A stretch of DNA of 64,000 bases from Lachnospira multipara ATCC 19207 (GTDB lineage: Bacteria; Bacillota; Clostridia; Lachnospirales; Lachnospiraceae), in contig NZ_AUJG01000014.1 in NCBI RefSeq assembly GCF_000424105.1, forward strand, positions 19,317 through 83,316, written 5' to 3'. Positions within the stretch are counted from its first letter, which is position 1. Each line of letters opens with the position of its first letter. This document shows, piece by piece, positions 10,188 through 18,015 of the stretch. Position numbers and translations under genes: made by a program. The notes beneath the pieces were generated by a model. The model was given only the letters and a program-made list of their open reading frames with translations, was not told where the DNA came from and searched no databases.

Positions 10188-10934
10188 TTACTTCTGTAAA
10201 ACGAAGTAAACTCTCTCTGAGTCTGGCTTTGGTGCATCCTTTGAAAATGCATCATAAAGGGCAAGCACAGAAAGGCCCGCATTAGCTGCTGCCTCCTTAA
10301 CTTCCTCTAATTCAAAGCCATGCTGAAAATGCTGTTCCTCATATCTATTAAAACTGCCGTCTTCATTCATAACAAAAACAGCGAGATCATATTCATTATT
10401 CTTATCGTCTTCGTTATAATAATTATCCCATATAAAAGCTGATTCGTCACGATTTTCCGCATAAGTATTGTCAGCTAATATATCTCTAAAGAAATGTATT
10501 GTCTTTAGATCAAAAACAAAAACGCCACCATCATTGATGTTCTCTGCCACGCACTTAAATACAGACTCTAAATCTTCCTTACTTGTAATGTAATTCATAG
10601 AGTCACCAATACTTGTAAATGCGTCCACATTAAAGGGAAGTTCAAACTCACGCATATCCTGACAAGAATAGAGAATATCTTGTCCACTTTCTTCAATTCT
10701 CTCAGCGGCTATAGCAAGCATATCCTCAGACATATCAATACCTACAATGTCATAGCCTTCTTTTTCAAGCATTCTTGTAACAGTTCCAGTTCCACAACCT
10801 AAATCAACCACCGAGTCTCCAGCCTTTACACCAAGCTCCTTTAAAAGTCCAATCATATATTGTCCCCATTCATCATAGGGAATGTTATCCATGTATTCAT
10901 CATATACATAGGCAAATGCAGTGTATGCGTTCAT
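10188..10934 (-). CDS. Class I SAM-dependent methyltransferase
   Basis: A Rossmann-fold methyltransferase of about 248 residues. Motif I is VVDLGCGTGT, followed by an acidic residue at the end of strand 2 (VGIDMSEDM), and motif IV-like DAFTSIGDSMNY. The substrate is unknown. I start at 10934 (MNAYTAFA) because AAAGGAG precedes it; the upstream extension of the frame would run through a hairpin. It lies upstream of hslO and about 90 bases downstream of the SEC-C gene. Confidence 0.85.
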   Translation of the reverse strand: MNAYTAFAYVYDEYMDNIPYDEWGQYMIGLLKELGVKAGDSVVDLGCGTGTVTRMLEKEGYDIVGIDMSEDMLAIAAERIEESGQDILYSCQDMREFELPFNVDAFTSIGDSMNYITSKEDLESVFKCVAENINDGGVFVFDLKTIHFFRDILADNTYAENRDESAFIWDNYYNEDDKNNEYDLAVFVMNEDGSFNRYEEQHFQHGFELEEVKEAAANAGLSVLALYDAFSKDAPKPDSERVYFVLQK

Positions 10935-10957
10935 TATTACTCCTTTATACTTATATA

Positions 10958-10979
10958 CCCCTTGGCAAAAACCAAGGGG
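10958..10979. other. GC-rich hairpin between the SEC-C and methyltransferase genes
   Basis: A perfect 8-bp stem (CCCCTTGG with CCAAGGGG) and 6-base loop. There is no T-run on either side, so it is more likely an mRNA processing or stability structure, or a weak attenuator, than a classical terminator. Confidence 0.4.
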
Positions 10980-11025
10980 CACACATTGTAAACTAATTTA
11001 TATTCTAATTAGGCTATCGTTAAAA

Positions 11026-11529
11026 TTAACGACCACAGCACTGCTTATACTTCTTACCGCTTCCGCATGGACATGGATCGTTACGTCCAATCTTCTTACC
11101 TTCTCTAACGAAAGTACCAGAAGCCTTCTGCTTCTTATAAAGATTCTTTCTTACTTCTTCTGAAAGTAAGCCATCCCATTCAGGAAGTTCATATAACCAA
11201 TTAGCCTTGCAGCCAACCATGTTGTAGTAAAGCTTTTCTCTATCATATTCAAGAGAAACTTCTGTATCCTCTTCCATAGTCTCAATTGGATTAGGAGTTA
11301 CTAAGCTATCGTTAATACCATCTAAGAAACCTGTCATAAGTAAAACTTCTACGTTAAACTTACTAGCTAAGTCCTTAACGCTACCCTTAACTACTTCGTC
11401 TGGATTTCCTAAAATTTCCTTATAGATTCTCTGCTCTTCTGTAAAGTAAGCATTCCAGAAATTCTCAGCAGCCTTAGGATCTGCTTCTGTATTGTACGCA
11501 AGATTTCTCCATGTTTCTAAAAGTGCCAT
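11026..11529 (-). CDS. SEC-C metal-binding motif protein
   Basis: A 167-residue soluble protein with a largely helical N-terminal region and a C-terminal SEC-C zinc motif ([13 protein letters not shown]), as found at the end of SecA and in many small accessory proteins. The N-terminal 140 residues resemble clostridial proteins of unknown function that carry this tail. The ribosome site is GGAAGAGG. The role is unknown; zinc binding is inferred from the four cysteines. Confidence 0.8.
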   Translation of the reverse strand: MALLETWRNLAYNTEADPKAAENFWNAYFTEEQRIYKEILGNPDEVVKGSVKDLASKFNVEVLLMTGFLDGINDSLVTPNPIETMEEDTEVSLEYDREKLYYNMVGCKANWLYELPEWDGLLSEEVRKNLYKKQKASGTFVREGKKIGRNDPCPCGSGKKYKQCCGR

Positions 11530-11656
11530 GTTTAATACCTCTTCCTTATTATTTATTCCTATTATTTAGTGTATATAAAGACACGACTCCAAACTACACT
11601 AAAAAGTATTACTATGGAATTATAACATAGAATAATTTAAAAGCAAGCATTTAAAA

Positions 11657-11703
11657 AGAGGCTCTGTAAATGCCCGTGGATTCTGCATTTTCAAAAGCCC
11701 CTT
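11657..11703 (-). terminator. Probable terminator after the FliD-like gene
   Basis: An imperfect stem pairs the AGAGGCTCTGTAAATGC arm with its near-complement ending AAAAGCCCCT. On the minus strand it is followed by five T residues. Confidence 0.5.
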
Positions 11704-11747
11704 AAATACTCGCTTGTCATAATTCCCCTTATTATTAGGAAAATGTT

Positions 11748-12485
11748 CTAAATTATAGAGTTATAATTAGAACCTGTTACATAGGTGTAACCGCCATCTG
11801 AATCATAACTACCTGTTGCTGCAAGCTTAGCAAGCGCACTTGTTGCATTGCTATTCATGGTCGAAGCGCTTGCACTAATCTGATTAGCAATTGATGCATC
11901 CTGTGCAAAAATCGACTTTAATGTGGATACATCTGCCTTATCAAGTGTATCTTTATCAAGACTTAAACTATTATCACTATTAACTGTTATTCCCACTGAA
12001 GATAATATACCTGAATTTATATTAGTGGATTTAACCATAAAATTAGCAGATCTAAGAGTTGATGTAATATTAGAATCTGCTGCAGAATCTACTAAATCGT
12101 TGTAATCCTTTACAAAGCTAGATACTGCCTTATAAATTGCATCTCTGTCATAATCTGTTGTTTCATTACCTTCTGAGTCTGTAGTCGTCTTCTTTTCCCA
12201 AAGGCTTGAACTTGTTAAAGTCTTTACATCCTTAACAACCGCTGATGAAGCACTCTTAATTGTTGTTTCAGTATTCTTCTCGGCAGATGACTTAATTGTG
12301 GAATTAGATGTTGAACTAGTTGTTGTATCTTCTTCCTCATCCTGAGAGTAATAGTTATTAAGTAACTTCTTGTAACTACCTGACTTTATAGAACTAAGCT
12401 GATTAAGATCTAGACTATAAATGCCCGACGAACTTGACTGTAAGCTTGAAAACAAGCTAGTAATATTAGAATTTATGCTCGACAT
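11748..12485 (-). CDS. Secreted or surface protein with FliD C-terminal-like region
   Basis: A 245-residue, very Ser/Thr/Asn-rich protein with no signal peptide or membrane helix. Residues about 125-230 (FVKDYNDLVD, LSSVGITV, SLSLDKDTL, LKSIFAQD) follow the pattern of the C-terminal domain of the flagellar filament cap FliD. It is too short for a real FliD (usually over 400 residues) and lacks its N-terminal domain. There are no flagellar genes nearby. The ribosome site AAGGAGG is strong. It could be a flagellum-exported accessory protein; this is inference. Confidence 0.55.
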   Translation of the reverse strand: MSSINSNITSLFSSLQSSSSGIYSLDLNQLSSIKSGSYKKLLNNYYSQDEEEDTTTSSTSNSTIKSSAEKNTETTIKSASSAVVKDVKTLTSSSLWEKKTTTDSEGNETTDYDRDAIYKAVSSFVKDYNDLVDSAADSNITSTLRSANFMVKSTNINSGILSSVGITVNSDNSLSLDKDTLDKADVSTLKSIFAQDASIANQISASASTMNSNATSALAKLAATGSYDSDGGYTYVTGSNYNSII

Positions 12486-12574
12486 CTTAACACCTCCTTG
12501 TTATTAAGAAGCCCATTGACCTATTGTTTCTAATACCATTATATCACAACTTGTAAAAATGTCTATCAAAAGTA

Positions 12575-12808
12575 CTATTTATTTTCTTTAGATGATACCT
12601 CTTCACTAGTTCCCTTGCCGCGAAGGAACTTATAAACCAATAACATGGCATAAGCTACTACTGGTAAAACTATATCTGTATAGATTAAACCTCTAAACAA
12701 TGTGTTAGTAACCTCGCTATCAATAAAAGCCACCACAAGAGTTGTAAGGAGTAAAATTCCCCATAAAACTACTACTGTTAAGGCTGCGATTCTCTTTAAT
12801 TTCTTCAT
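12575..12808 (-). CDS. Small two-helix membrane protein
   Basis: A 77-residue hypothetical protein with hydrophobic segments at about residues 8-28 and 38-60, a basic N-terminus (KKLKR) and a charged, hydrophilic C-terminus. The ribosome site GATAGGAAG stands before the ATG. I do not recognise the family. It lies upstream of the FliD-like gene with about 90 bases between, so co-transcription is possible. Confidence 0.6.
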   Translation of the reverse strand: MKKLKRIAALTVVVLWGILLLTTLVVAFIDSEVTNTLFRGLIYTDIVLPVVAYAMLLVYKFLRGKGTSEEVSSKENK

Positions 12809-13083
12809 ATTTCTAACTTCCTATCCTTACTTAAAATTTTATTTACTCAAGTATACACAAAATACTATTGCATAGGCAATAAAAAGATTATATTATAATC
12901 TTAATAAAGCCGGTACAATTTAATATTAACTAAGTGAGATAAGGTGTGAGAATAGTGCTATGATTATTTTTAAAAATATATCTCCAAAGCCAGTAATCAA
13001 GCTATTTCTAGATAACTTATTTTATAGGTATATTATAGTAAAAATCCTTGACTACGCCCATGCCTTATAGTATTTTATCATAG

Positions 13084-13139
13084 CAAGTGATTGAGAAATG
13101 CCTCATCACTTCTAGGTGTTATCTTATCTTAGATAAGAT
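13084..13139 (+). promoter_or_regulatory. Two hairpins upstream of the carrier-like gene
   Basis: A bulged hairpin (13084-13110, AGTGATTGAG with CTCATCACT) is followed by a perfect palindrome (13121-13139, ATCTTATCT with AGATAAGAT). They precede the start codon by 37 bases. They could be an mRNA leader structure or an operator. The rest of 12809-13175 holds nothing I recognise. Confidence 0.4.
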
Positions 13140-13175
13140 TTTACTCGAAATTTAGTAAGAAATGAGGGTTCGTGT

Positions 13176-13400
13176 ATGGATCAGTTAATGGACATTTTAT
13201 CAGAGTACAATTCAGAAATTGATTTTGAAACTTATGAAGCTTTAGTAGACGACGAAATTTTATTAAATGATGACCTTGAGAGCCTTGCTCAGGAGCTTAA
13301 TGATGCCTATGACATCAACATCACAGCTAATGACATCGTTCCTGAAAATTTTAACTCTGCTGAACTTATTTGGGAATTAATCCAAAGATTATCAGAATAA
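13176..13400 (+). CDS. Acyl-carrier-protein-like protein lacking the phosphopantetheine serine
   Basis: A 74-residue, strongly acidic protein with the length, helix pattern and C-terminal signature (DIVPENFNSAELIW) of the small carrier proteins of Lachnospiraceae that resemble DltC. In those relatives a DSF-type motif carries the serine that accepts 4'-phosphopantetheine. Here the aligned stretch reads ILLNDDLESLAQEL: asparagine stands at the serine position and leucine at the aspartate. The nearest serine is five residues away. The ribosome site GAGGG is at good spacing. No dlt or lipid genes are adjacent. It may be a non-catalytic scaffold or a decayed carrier. Confidence 0.65.
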   Translation: MDQLMDILSEYNSEIDFETYEALVDDEILLNDDLESLAQELNDAYDINITANDIVPENFNSAELIWELIQRLSE

Positions 13401-13429
13401 TTAAAGATAAGAATTGTTTAAAAACAAGA

Positions 13430-13459
13430 AAAGCGCAGGCCAATTATGGTCTGCGCTTT
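13430..13459. terminator. Bidirectional terminator between the carrier-like gene and deoC
   Basis: A 12-base stem (AAGCGCAGGCC with GGTCTGCGCTT, one G-T pair) with a 6-base loop lies between converging genes. T-rich sequence follows on both strands. Confidence 0.75.
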
Positions 13460-13529
13460 ATAAATTTCTAATTTTTAGTTTCTTAATTTGTTTCTAGTTT
13501 CATATCTAGCTTTTTAAATAAGCTTTGAT

Positions 13530-14177
13530 TTAGCTTCTAGATTCCATAATCTTTACGGCATTACTTGTGCCAATTCTATCAGCACCTGCCTCAATCATGG
13601 CAATTGCAGTGTTATAATCTCTTATTCCACCTGAAGCCTTAACAAGGCCTTCCTCACCTACAACTTCCTTCATAAGAGCCACATCTCTTAGAGTTGCACC
13701 TCCTGTTGAAAAACCAGTTGAGGTCTTAACATAATCTGCTCCTGCTTCCATAGAAAGCTCGCAAGCCTTTTTCTTTTCCTCATCAGTTAATAGGCAGGTT
13801 TCAATAATTACCTTTAAAACATGTCCCTTTGTCGCCTCTCTTACAGCCTTAATATCCTCAAGCACAATATCATATGCCTTGGCTTTAAGGGCGCCGATTT
13901 GAATTACCATATCGATTTCTTCTGCGCCATCTTCAATAGCCTTCTTTGCCTCAAAGGCTTTTGTTTGCGTATCCATAGCTCCTAGTGGAAATCCTACAAC
14001 CACGCAAGTCTTAACAGCTGTGTCCTTTAATTGCTTCGCTACTAATTTAGTGTACGCTGAGTTAACGCAAACCGATGCAAAGTCATATTTCTTGGCTTCC
14101 TCACACAATTTTTCAATATCTTCTGGTGTGGCATCTGGCTTTAAATTAGTATGATCAAAATACTTTTCAAAATCCAT
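13530..14177 (-). CDS. deoC: Deoxyribose-phosphate aldolase
   Basis: Cleaves 2-deoxyribose-5-phosphate to acetaldehyde and glyceraldehyde-3-phosphate in deoxynucleoside catabolism. The Schiff-base lysine lies in VKTSTGF and the second active-site lysine in LKVIIETC. The length of 215 residues is normal. The ribosome site is AGGAGGG. The gene stands alone, without deoD, pdp or deoB next to it. Confidence 0.95.
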   Translation of the reverse strand: MDFEKYFDHTNLKPDATPEDIEKLCEEAKKYDFASVCVNSAYTKLVAKQLKDTAVKTCVVVGFPLGAMDTQTKAFEAKKAIEDGAEEIDMVIQIGALKAKAYDIVLEDIKAVREATKGHVLKVIIETCLLTDEEKKKACELSMEAGADYVKTSTGFSTGGATLRDVALMKEVVGEEGLVKASGGIRDYNTAIAMIEAGADRIGTSNAVKIMESRS

Positions 14178-14256
14178 AATACCCTCCTATCTAGTAATAC
14201 TTATTACTATGCTGATTATATCATTATTATCTAAAACAAGCTAGTTGTTTAAATTT

Positions 14257-14309
14257 GTCAAGACTCGCAAAGCATTTAACTCAGTCGGAGCTTGTACTCC
14301 GACTGAGTT
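14257..14309. repeat. Dispersed palindromic repeat, family A, short copy
   Basis: GTCAAGACTCGC is followed by an inverted repeat with 13-bp arms (AACTCAGTCGGAG). Read in reverse, the whole element matches the ends of the larger copy at 15919-16033, including the GCTTTGCGAG spacer. It sits between deoC and the purA terminator. Confidence 0.7.
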
Positions 14310-14311
14310 AA

Positions 14312-14372
14312 AAAAGCCCTAAAAGGCTAACTGATAGCTAAAAGTCTTGCTATCAGTACTTTCTAGGGCTTT
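14312..14372 (-). terminator. Branched terminator after purA
   Basis: An outer stem (AAAGCCCT with AGGGCTTT) encloses an 8-bp hairpin (CTGATAGC with GCTATCAG). Six T residues follow on the minus strand. Confidence 0.8.
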
Positions 14373-14412
14373 GAGAACATTTATAAATTCTATGATTAGT
14401 TTCTTTTAGAAA

Positions 14413-15711
14413 CTAGTTCTTCTTGTAGTTTGAAACTCTGTGGATGATTTCATGTCTTCCTGGACCATTAGAAACCATTGTAATAGGAGCTTCGATTTCT
14501 TCCTCGATTGCTTCGATATAATCGCGGCATTCCTTTGGAAGATCTTCGTAATTCTTGATTCCTCTGATTTCGCACTTCCAACCTGGGAACTTCTTTAATA
14601 CAGGCTTAGCCTTCTCAAGCTCAGCTGTTGTAGGGAAGTCCTTAGTTACCTTACCATCGATTTCATAACCTACACACATAGGAATTTCATCGAGGTATCC
14701 AAGTACGTCAATTACTGTAAGGGCAACTTCTGTTGTACCCTGCATTCTAACACCGTAACGTGTTGCTACTGCATCAAACCAACCCATTCTTCTTGGACGA
14801 CCTGTTGTAGCACCAAATTCGCCACCGTCACCGCCACGAACTCTTAATTCCTGAGCTTCGTCGCCAAAGATTTCTGAAACAAATGCACCTGCACCAACTG
14901 ATGATGAGTATGCCTTAACTACTGTAACAACATCCTTAATTTCAGCTGCTGGAATACCTGCACCAATTGCACCGTAAGCAGCAAGAGTTGAGCTAGATGT
15001 TACCATAGGATAGATACCGTGATCTGGATCCTTAAGTGAACCTAACTGACCTTCAAGTAAAATCTTCTTACCTTCCTTAATTGCCTTATGAAGGTATGCT
15101 GAAGTATCGCAAACATAAGGTGCAATCATTTCTTTATATTCCATGAGAGTATTAAAGATGTCCTCTTCCTTAAGAAGTGGAGCGTGATAGAGATGTTCTA
15201 GCATAACATTCTTTAATGTACAAACGTTACTAATCTTATCCTTAAGTGCTTTCTCATCTCCGAATAATTCGCTAACCTGGAAACCAATCTTAGCGTACTT
15301 ATCTGAATAGAATGGAGCAATACCTGACTTAGTAGAGCCAAAGGACTTACCTGCAAGTCTTGCTTCCTCGTATGTATCAAAATCTACATGATAAGGCATC
15401 ATAATCTGTGCTCTATCTGACACCAAAATCTTAGGCATTGGAACATTTCTGTCTGTTAAGCTCTTTAATTCGTTAATTAAATAAGGAATATTTAGAGCTA
15501 CTCCATTACCTATAATGCTTGTAGTGTGATTATAAAATACACCAGATGGGAGTAAATGAAGTGCAAATTTACCATAATCATTAATGATTGTGTGTCCTGC
15601 ATTACTTCCTCCCTGGAATCTTACAATAATATCTGATTCCTCGGCGAGCATATCAGTAATCTTACCCTTACCTTCGTCGCCCCAGTTAGCACCAACAATA
15701 GCCTTTACCAT
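14413..15711 (-). CDS. purA: Adenylosuccinate synthetase
   Basis: Joins IMP and aspartate using GTP, the first committed step to AMP. The N-terminal GTP-binding loop reads GANWGDEGKGK and the catalytic histidine lies in NAGHTI. The length of 432 residues is normal. The ribosome site GGAGGAAG is strong. It is transcribed alone, from a promoter about 145 bases upstream, through a leader that holds two identical hairpins. The product feeds purB at 24252-25682. Confidence 0.97.
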   Translation of the reverse strand: MVKAIVGANWGDEGKGKITDMLAEESDIIVRFQGGSNAGHTIINDYGKFALHLLPSGVFYNHTTSIIGNGVALNIPYLINELKSLTDRNVPMPKILVSDRAQIMMPYHVDFDTYEEARLAGKSFGSTKSGIAPFYSDKYAKIGFQVSELFGDEKALKDKISNVCTLKNVMLEHLYHAPLLKEEDIFNTLMEYKEMIAPYVCDTSAYLHKAIKEGKKILLEGQLGSLKDPDHGIYPMVTSSSTLAAYGAIGAGIPAAEIKDVVTVVKAYSSSVGAGAFVSEIFGDEAQELRVRGGDGGEFGATTGRPRRMGWFDAVATRYGVRMQGTTEVALTVIDVLGYLDEIPMCVGYEIDGKVTKDFPTTAELEKAKPVLKKFPGWKCEIRGIKNYEDLPKECRDYIEAIEEEIEAPITMVSNGPGRHEIIHRVSNYKKN

Positions 15712-15755
15712 AGTTACTTCCTCCGTCCCGTTTTACGGGTATAAAATTATATGTT

Positions 15756-15813
15756 TATCTAGAAAAGCCACTATCTAGATTGTAATAAATCTAGACAAGC
15801 CACTATCTAGATT
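15756..15813 (-). promoter_or_regulatory. Tandem identical hairpins in the purA leader
   Basis: Two 26-base copies, 32 bases apart start to start, each read AATCTAGA-loop-TCTAGATT on the minus strand (the copy nearer purA has ATAA at its 3' end). The loops are TAGTGGCTTG and TAGTGGCTTT. Both lie downstream of the promoter, so they are transcribed. Conservation of the loop, not just the stem, points to sequence-specific recognition by a protein or RNA, or a double operator at the DNA level. Confidence 0.6.
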
Positions 15814-15853
15814 AGCAAATGTGAATAAAAATAAACATTCGCCACACCGGTTA

Positions 15854-15882
15854 ATAATATCAAAACGGGATGGAATATGCAA
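15854..15882 (-). promoter_or_regulatory. Sigma-A promoter of purA
   Basis: TTGCAT and TATTAT with a 17-base spacer on the minus strand, about 145 bases before the purA start. Confidence 0.65.
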
Positions 15883-15918
15883 GAAATTAGACGAAATTAT
15901 TGATAACTAAAAAAGTTT

Positions 15919-16033
15919 AACTCAGTCGGGGTACAATCTCCGACTGAGTTGGACGCTTTGCGAGGATGCGCACGGATTCGGGTCTGCTGAAGCAGACCCG
16001 AATCCGGCGCGCAAGACTCGCGAGCGAGTCTTG
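15919..16033. repeat. Dispersed palindromic repeat, family A, long copy
   Basis: Three successive hairpins: AACTCAGTCGG arms (15919-15950), a perfect 16-bp stem beginning CGGATTCGGG (15973-16006), and CAAGACTCG arms with a CGAG loop (16012-16033). The outer parts match the short copy at 14257-14309; the central hairpin is an expansion. It lies between purA and tRNA-Thr and is much richer in GC than its surroundings. Confidence 0.7.
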
Positions 16034-16049
16034 ACAAACAAATAAAAAA

Positions 16050-16121
16050 AGCTATTGAGGGGAATTGAACCCCCGACCTCTTCATTACCAATGAAGTGCT
16101 CTACCACTGAGCTACAATAGC
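16050..16121 (-). tRNA. tRNA-Thr(GGT)
   Basis: The minus strand folds as a cloverleaf with a GCTATTG/CAATAGC acceptor stem and CTTCA-TTGGTAA-TGAAG anticodon arm. No CCA is encoded. Confidence 0.95.
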
Positions 16122-16132
16122 AAATCTGCTAA

Positions 16133-16162
16133 ATTATAGCATAAATTAAGTTATTTTATCAA
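16133..16162 (-). promoter_or_regulatory. Promoter of tRNA-Thr
   Basis: TTGATA and TATAAT with an 18-base spacer on the minus strand, directly after the sigH stop. An A/T-rich inverted repeat (TTAAGTT with AACTTAA) overlaps it and may end the sigH transcript. Confidence 0.65.
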
Positions 16163-16173
16163 CTTAATTTATA

Positions 16174-16779
16174 CTATTTTGCAGATAATTTTTTCTTTAT
16201 TCTTGTTAGTGCATTATCTATGGATTTCGGCGTCTTTTTAAGAGCTTTAGCTATCTGCTGATAATCTTGTCCCTTCTTACTTAGGGCAAAAACTTCACTT
16301 TCAAAAGCGCTTAATTTAGTCTTAGCATCGGCATTAATTGTAGAAATCTCCTCCTTACTAAGATAAGCATATTCAGGATTATAAAAATCATCAGCTGCTA
16401 GATTATCTCCAATAGTCAACTCCTCATCATCTCCCTGACCAAGAGGCTGGTCTAGGCTAATATAGCCATTAAGGGGGAGATTCTTTTGTCTATTAGAGGC
16501 CTTGATTGCGTTTTGGATTTGGCGTTCAATGCAAATGTTAGCAAAGGTAGTAAATTTCACGCTTCTTTCCACATCATAGTCTCTTACAGCATTAAAAAGG
16601 CCTATCATGCCTTCTTGAATTAAATCTTCCTTATCACCGCCAGCAATAAACATAGTTTTTGCCTTATACTTAACCGTATCCTTATACCTTTCGTATAGGA
16701 GATTAGCTGCGGCTTGATTTTCATTTTCCTTATAATCTCTTACTAAATCTTCATCAGTCATTGCTGATAATTTATCCAT
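16174..16779 (-). CDS. sigH: RNA polymerase sigma factor, SigH type
   Basis: A sigma-70 family factor of 201 residues. Region 2 has DLIQEGMIGLFNAVRDYD and FTTFANICIERQIQNA; the C-terminal region 4 is a helix-turn-helix (QQIAKALKKTPKSIDNALTR). Position after cysS-mrnC-rlmB matches the Bacillus and Clostridium order, where this gene encodes SigH, the transition-state and early sporulation factor; the intervening yacP is absent here. I start at the ATG at 16779 because GAGGG fits it; a GTG six bases upstream would overlap the ribosome site. If the host does not sporulate, it would control other stationary-phase or competence-like genes. Confidence 0.88.
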   Translation of the reverse strand: MDKLSAMTDEDLVRDYKENENQAAANLLYERYKDTVKYKAKTMFIAGGDKEDLIQEGMIGLFNAVRDYDVERSVKFTTFANICIERQIQNAIKASNRQKNLPLNGYISLDQPLGQGDDEELTIGDNLAADDFYNPEYAYLSKEEISTINADAKTKLSAFESEVFALSKKGQDYQQIAKALKKTPKSIDNALTRIKKKLSAK

Positions 16780-16811
16780 ATACACCCTCTATTAATTAGT
16801 CTGTTAAAATC

Positions 16812-17552
16812 TTAAGCCATTCTCTGTCTTACGATTTCATAAGCAAGTACACCTGCTGCCACTGAAGCATTAAGGGAATCAATATCCCCCTTCATTGGGA
16901 TTGAGGCTACAAAGTCACATTTTTCCTTAACAAGACGGCTAACGCCGTTACCTTCATTACCAATAACTAAGCCGATAGGGCCTTTTAAGTTAAGATTATA
17001 CATAGTCTCACCACCCATATCTGCGCAGACAAACCAAAGGCCTTCCTTCTTTAACTCTTCAATAGTCTTAGAAATGTTAGTTACCTTGGCAACTGGTGTG
17101 TAGTTAATAGCACCAGCTGATGTCTTAGCTACTGTAGCTGTAAGGCCTACTGCTCTTCGCTTTGGAATAATAACACCGTGAGCGCCTGCCTGATTAGCTG
17201 TTCTTATAATTGCGCCAAGATTGTGTGGATCCTCGATTTCATCTAAGATAAAGATAAATGGATCTTCACCCTTTTCTCTTGCAAGATTAAGGATGTCCTC
17301 AACTTCTGCATAATCATAAGCTGCGCCAATGGCTACAACTCCCTGATGACGGCTTGTTCCAGCAAGTCTATCAAGTCTTTCCTTATCTACAAAGTTAATA
17401 ATGCAGTCAGTTTTCTTAGCTTCTCTTATAATAGTCTTAATTGGGCCATCTGTGCTGCCATCTAAGACAAATAGCTTATCTATTGTTTTGCCTGATCTAA
17501 AAGCCTCTAAAACCGCATTACGCCCTTCAAAGGTCAATTCCTTATATCTCAT
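16812..17552 (-). CDS. rlmB: 23S rRNA 2'-O-ribose methyltransferase, RlmB type
   Basis: A SPOUT-class (TrmH family) enzyme that methylates a guanosine ribose in 23S rRNA. The N-terminal substrate-binding domain (EGRNAVLEAFR) is followed by the knotted SAM domain with DPHNLGAIIRTA, IGNEGNGVSRLV and SLNASVAAGV. It overlaps mrnC by 11 bases and lies 32 bases before sigH. The ribosome site is AGGAGG. Confidence 0.93.
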   Translation of the reverse strand: MRYKELTFEGRNAVLEAFRSGKTIDKLFVLDGSTDGPIKTIIREAKKTDCIINFVDKERLDRLAGTSRHQGVVAIGAAYDYAEVEDILNLAREKGEDPFIFILDEIEDPHNLGAIIRTANQAGAHGVIIPKRRAVGLTATVAKTSAGAINYTPVAKVTNISKTIEELKKEGLWFVCADMGGETMYNLNLKGPIGLVIGNEGNGVSRLVKEKCDFVASIPMKGDIDSLNASVAAGVLAYEIVRQRMA

Positions 17553-18015
17553 TAGTCCTCCTATTAGTTGGCTTTCTTGTCTTCATCTCTTCGGATTCAA
17601 GTCCGATTTTTACAAGTTCCACCAATCTATCAAATTGCTCTGTTAAATATAAATAGCCAACTAAGGCCTCAAAGCCCGTTGCTCTTCTATAATCTGTAAT
17701 AGAGGCATTCTTTGCGGAAGTATAAGACTTTGCATTACGGCCTCTTTTATATATAGCTTCCTCATCGCTTGTAAGCAAAGGCTCAAGGACACCAATCATA
17801 ATAGACTGGGCCTCTGCCTTTACTAATGATGAAGCTTGTTTATTCATTTTATTAACCTGAGTGTTGCCCTCTGAAACAATCTTAGTCTTTATGATTAAAT
17901 CATAGGCACAATCCCCGATATAGGCTAATACTAGAGGGGATAGCTGTCTTGGATTAGTCTCATTTAAATTAAGGCCCTCAAATATAGCCTTAGTAAAACT
18001 TAAGCTCTCTTCCAT
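17542..18015 (-). CDS. mrnC: Mini-ribonuclease III
   Basis: A 157-residue RNase III catalytic domain without a double-stranded-RNA-binding domain. In Bacillus this enzyme matures the ends of 23S rRNA. The acidic motif reads AYIGDCAYDL and the second acidic stretch ATGFEALVGYLYL. The start overlaps the end of cysS by 16 bases, showing tight coupling in the operon. Confidence 0.93.
   Translation of the reverse strand: MEESLSFTKAIFEGLNLNETNPRQLSPLVLAYIGDCAYDLIIKTKIVSEGNTQVNKMNKQASSLVKAEAQSIMIGVLEPLLTSDEEAIYKRGRNAKSYTSAKNASITDYRRATGFEALVGYLYLTEQFDRLVELVKIGLESEEMKTRKPTNRRTNEI

Noticed and set aside
15712..15853. Purine riboswitch or Bacillus PurR box upstream of purA
   Set aside because: Neither the purine aptamer core nor the CGAAC-type box is present; only the tandem hairpins are seen.
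15897..16107. Two overlapping minus-strand reading frames of 61 and 64 codons
   Set aside because: They run through tRNA-Thr and the family A palindromes, and have no ribosome site.
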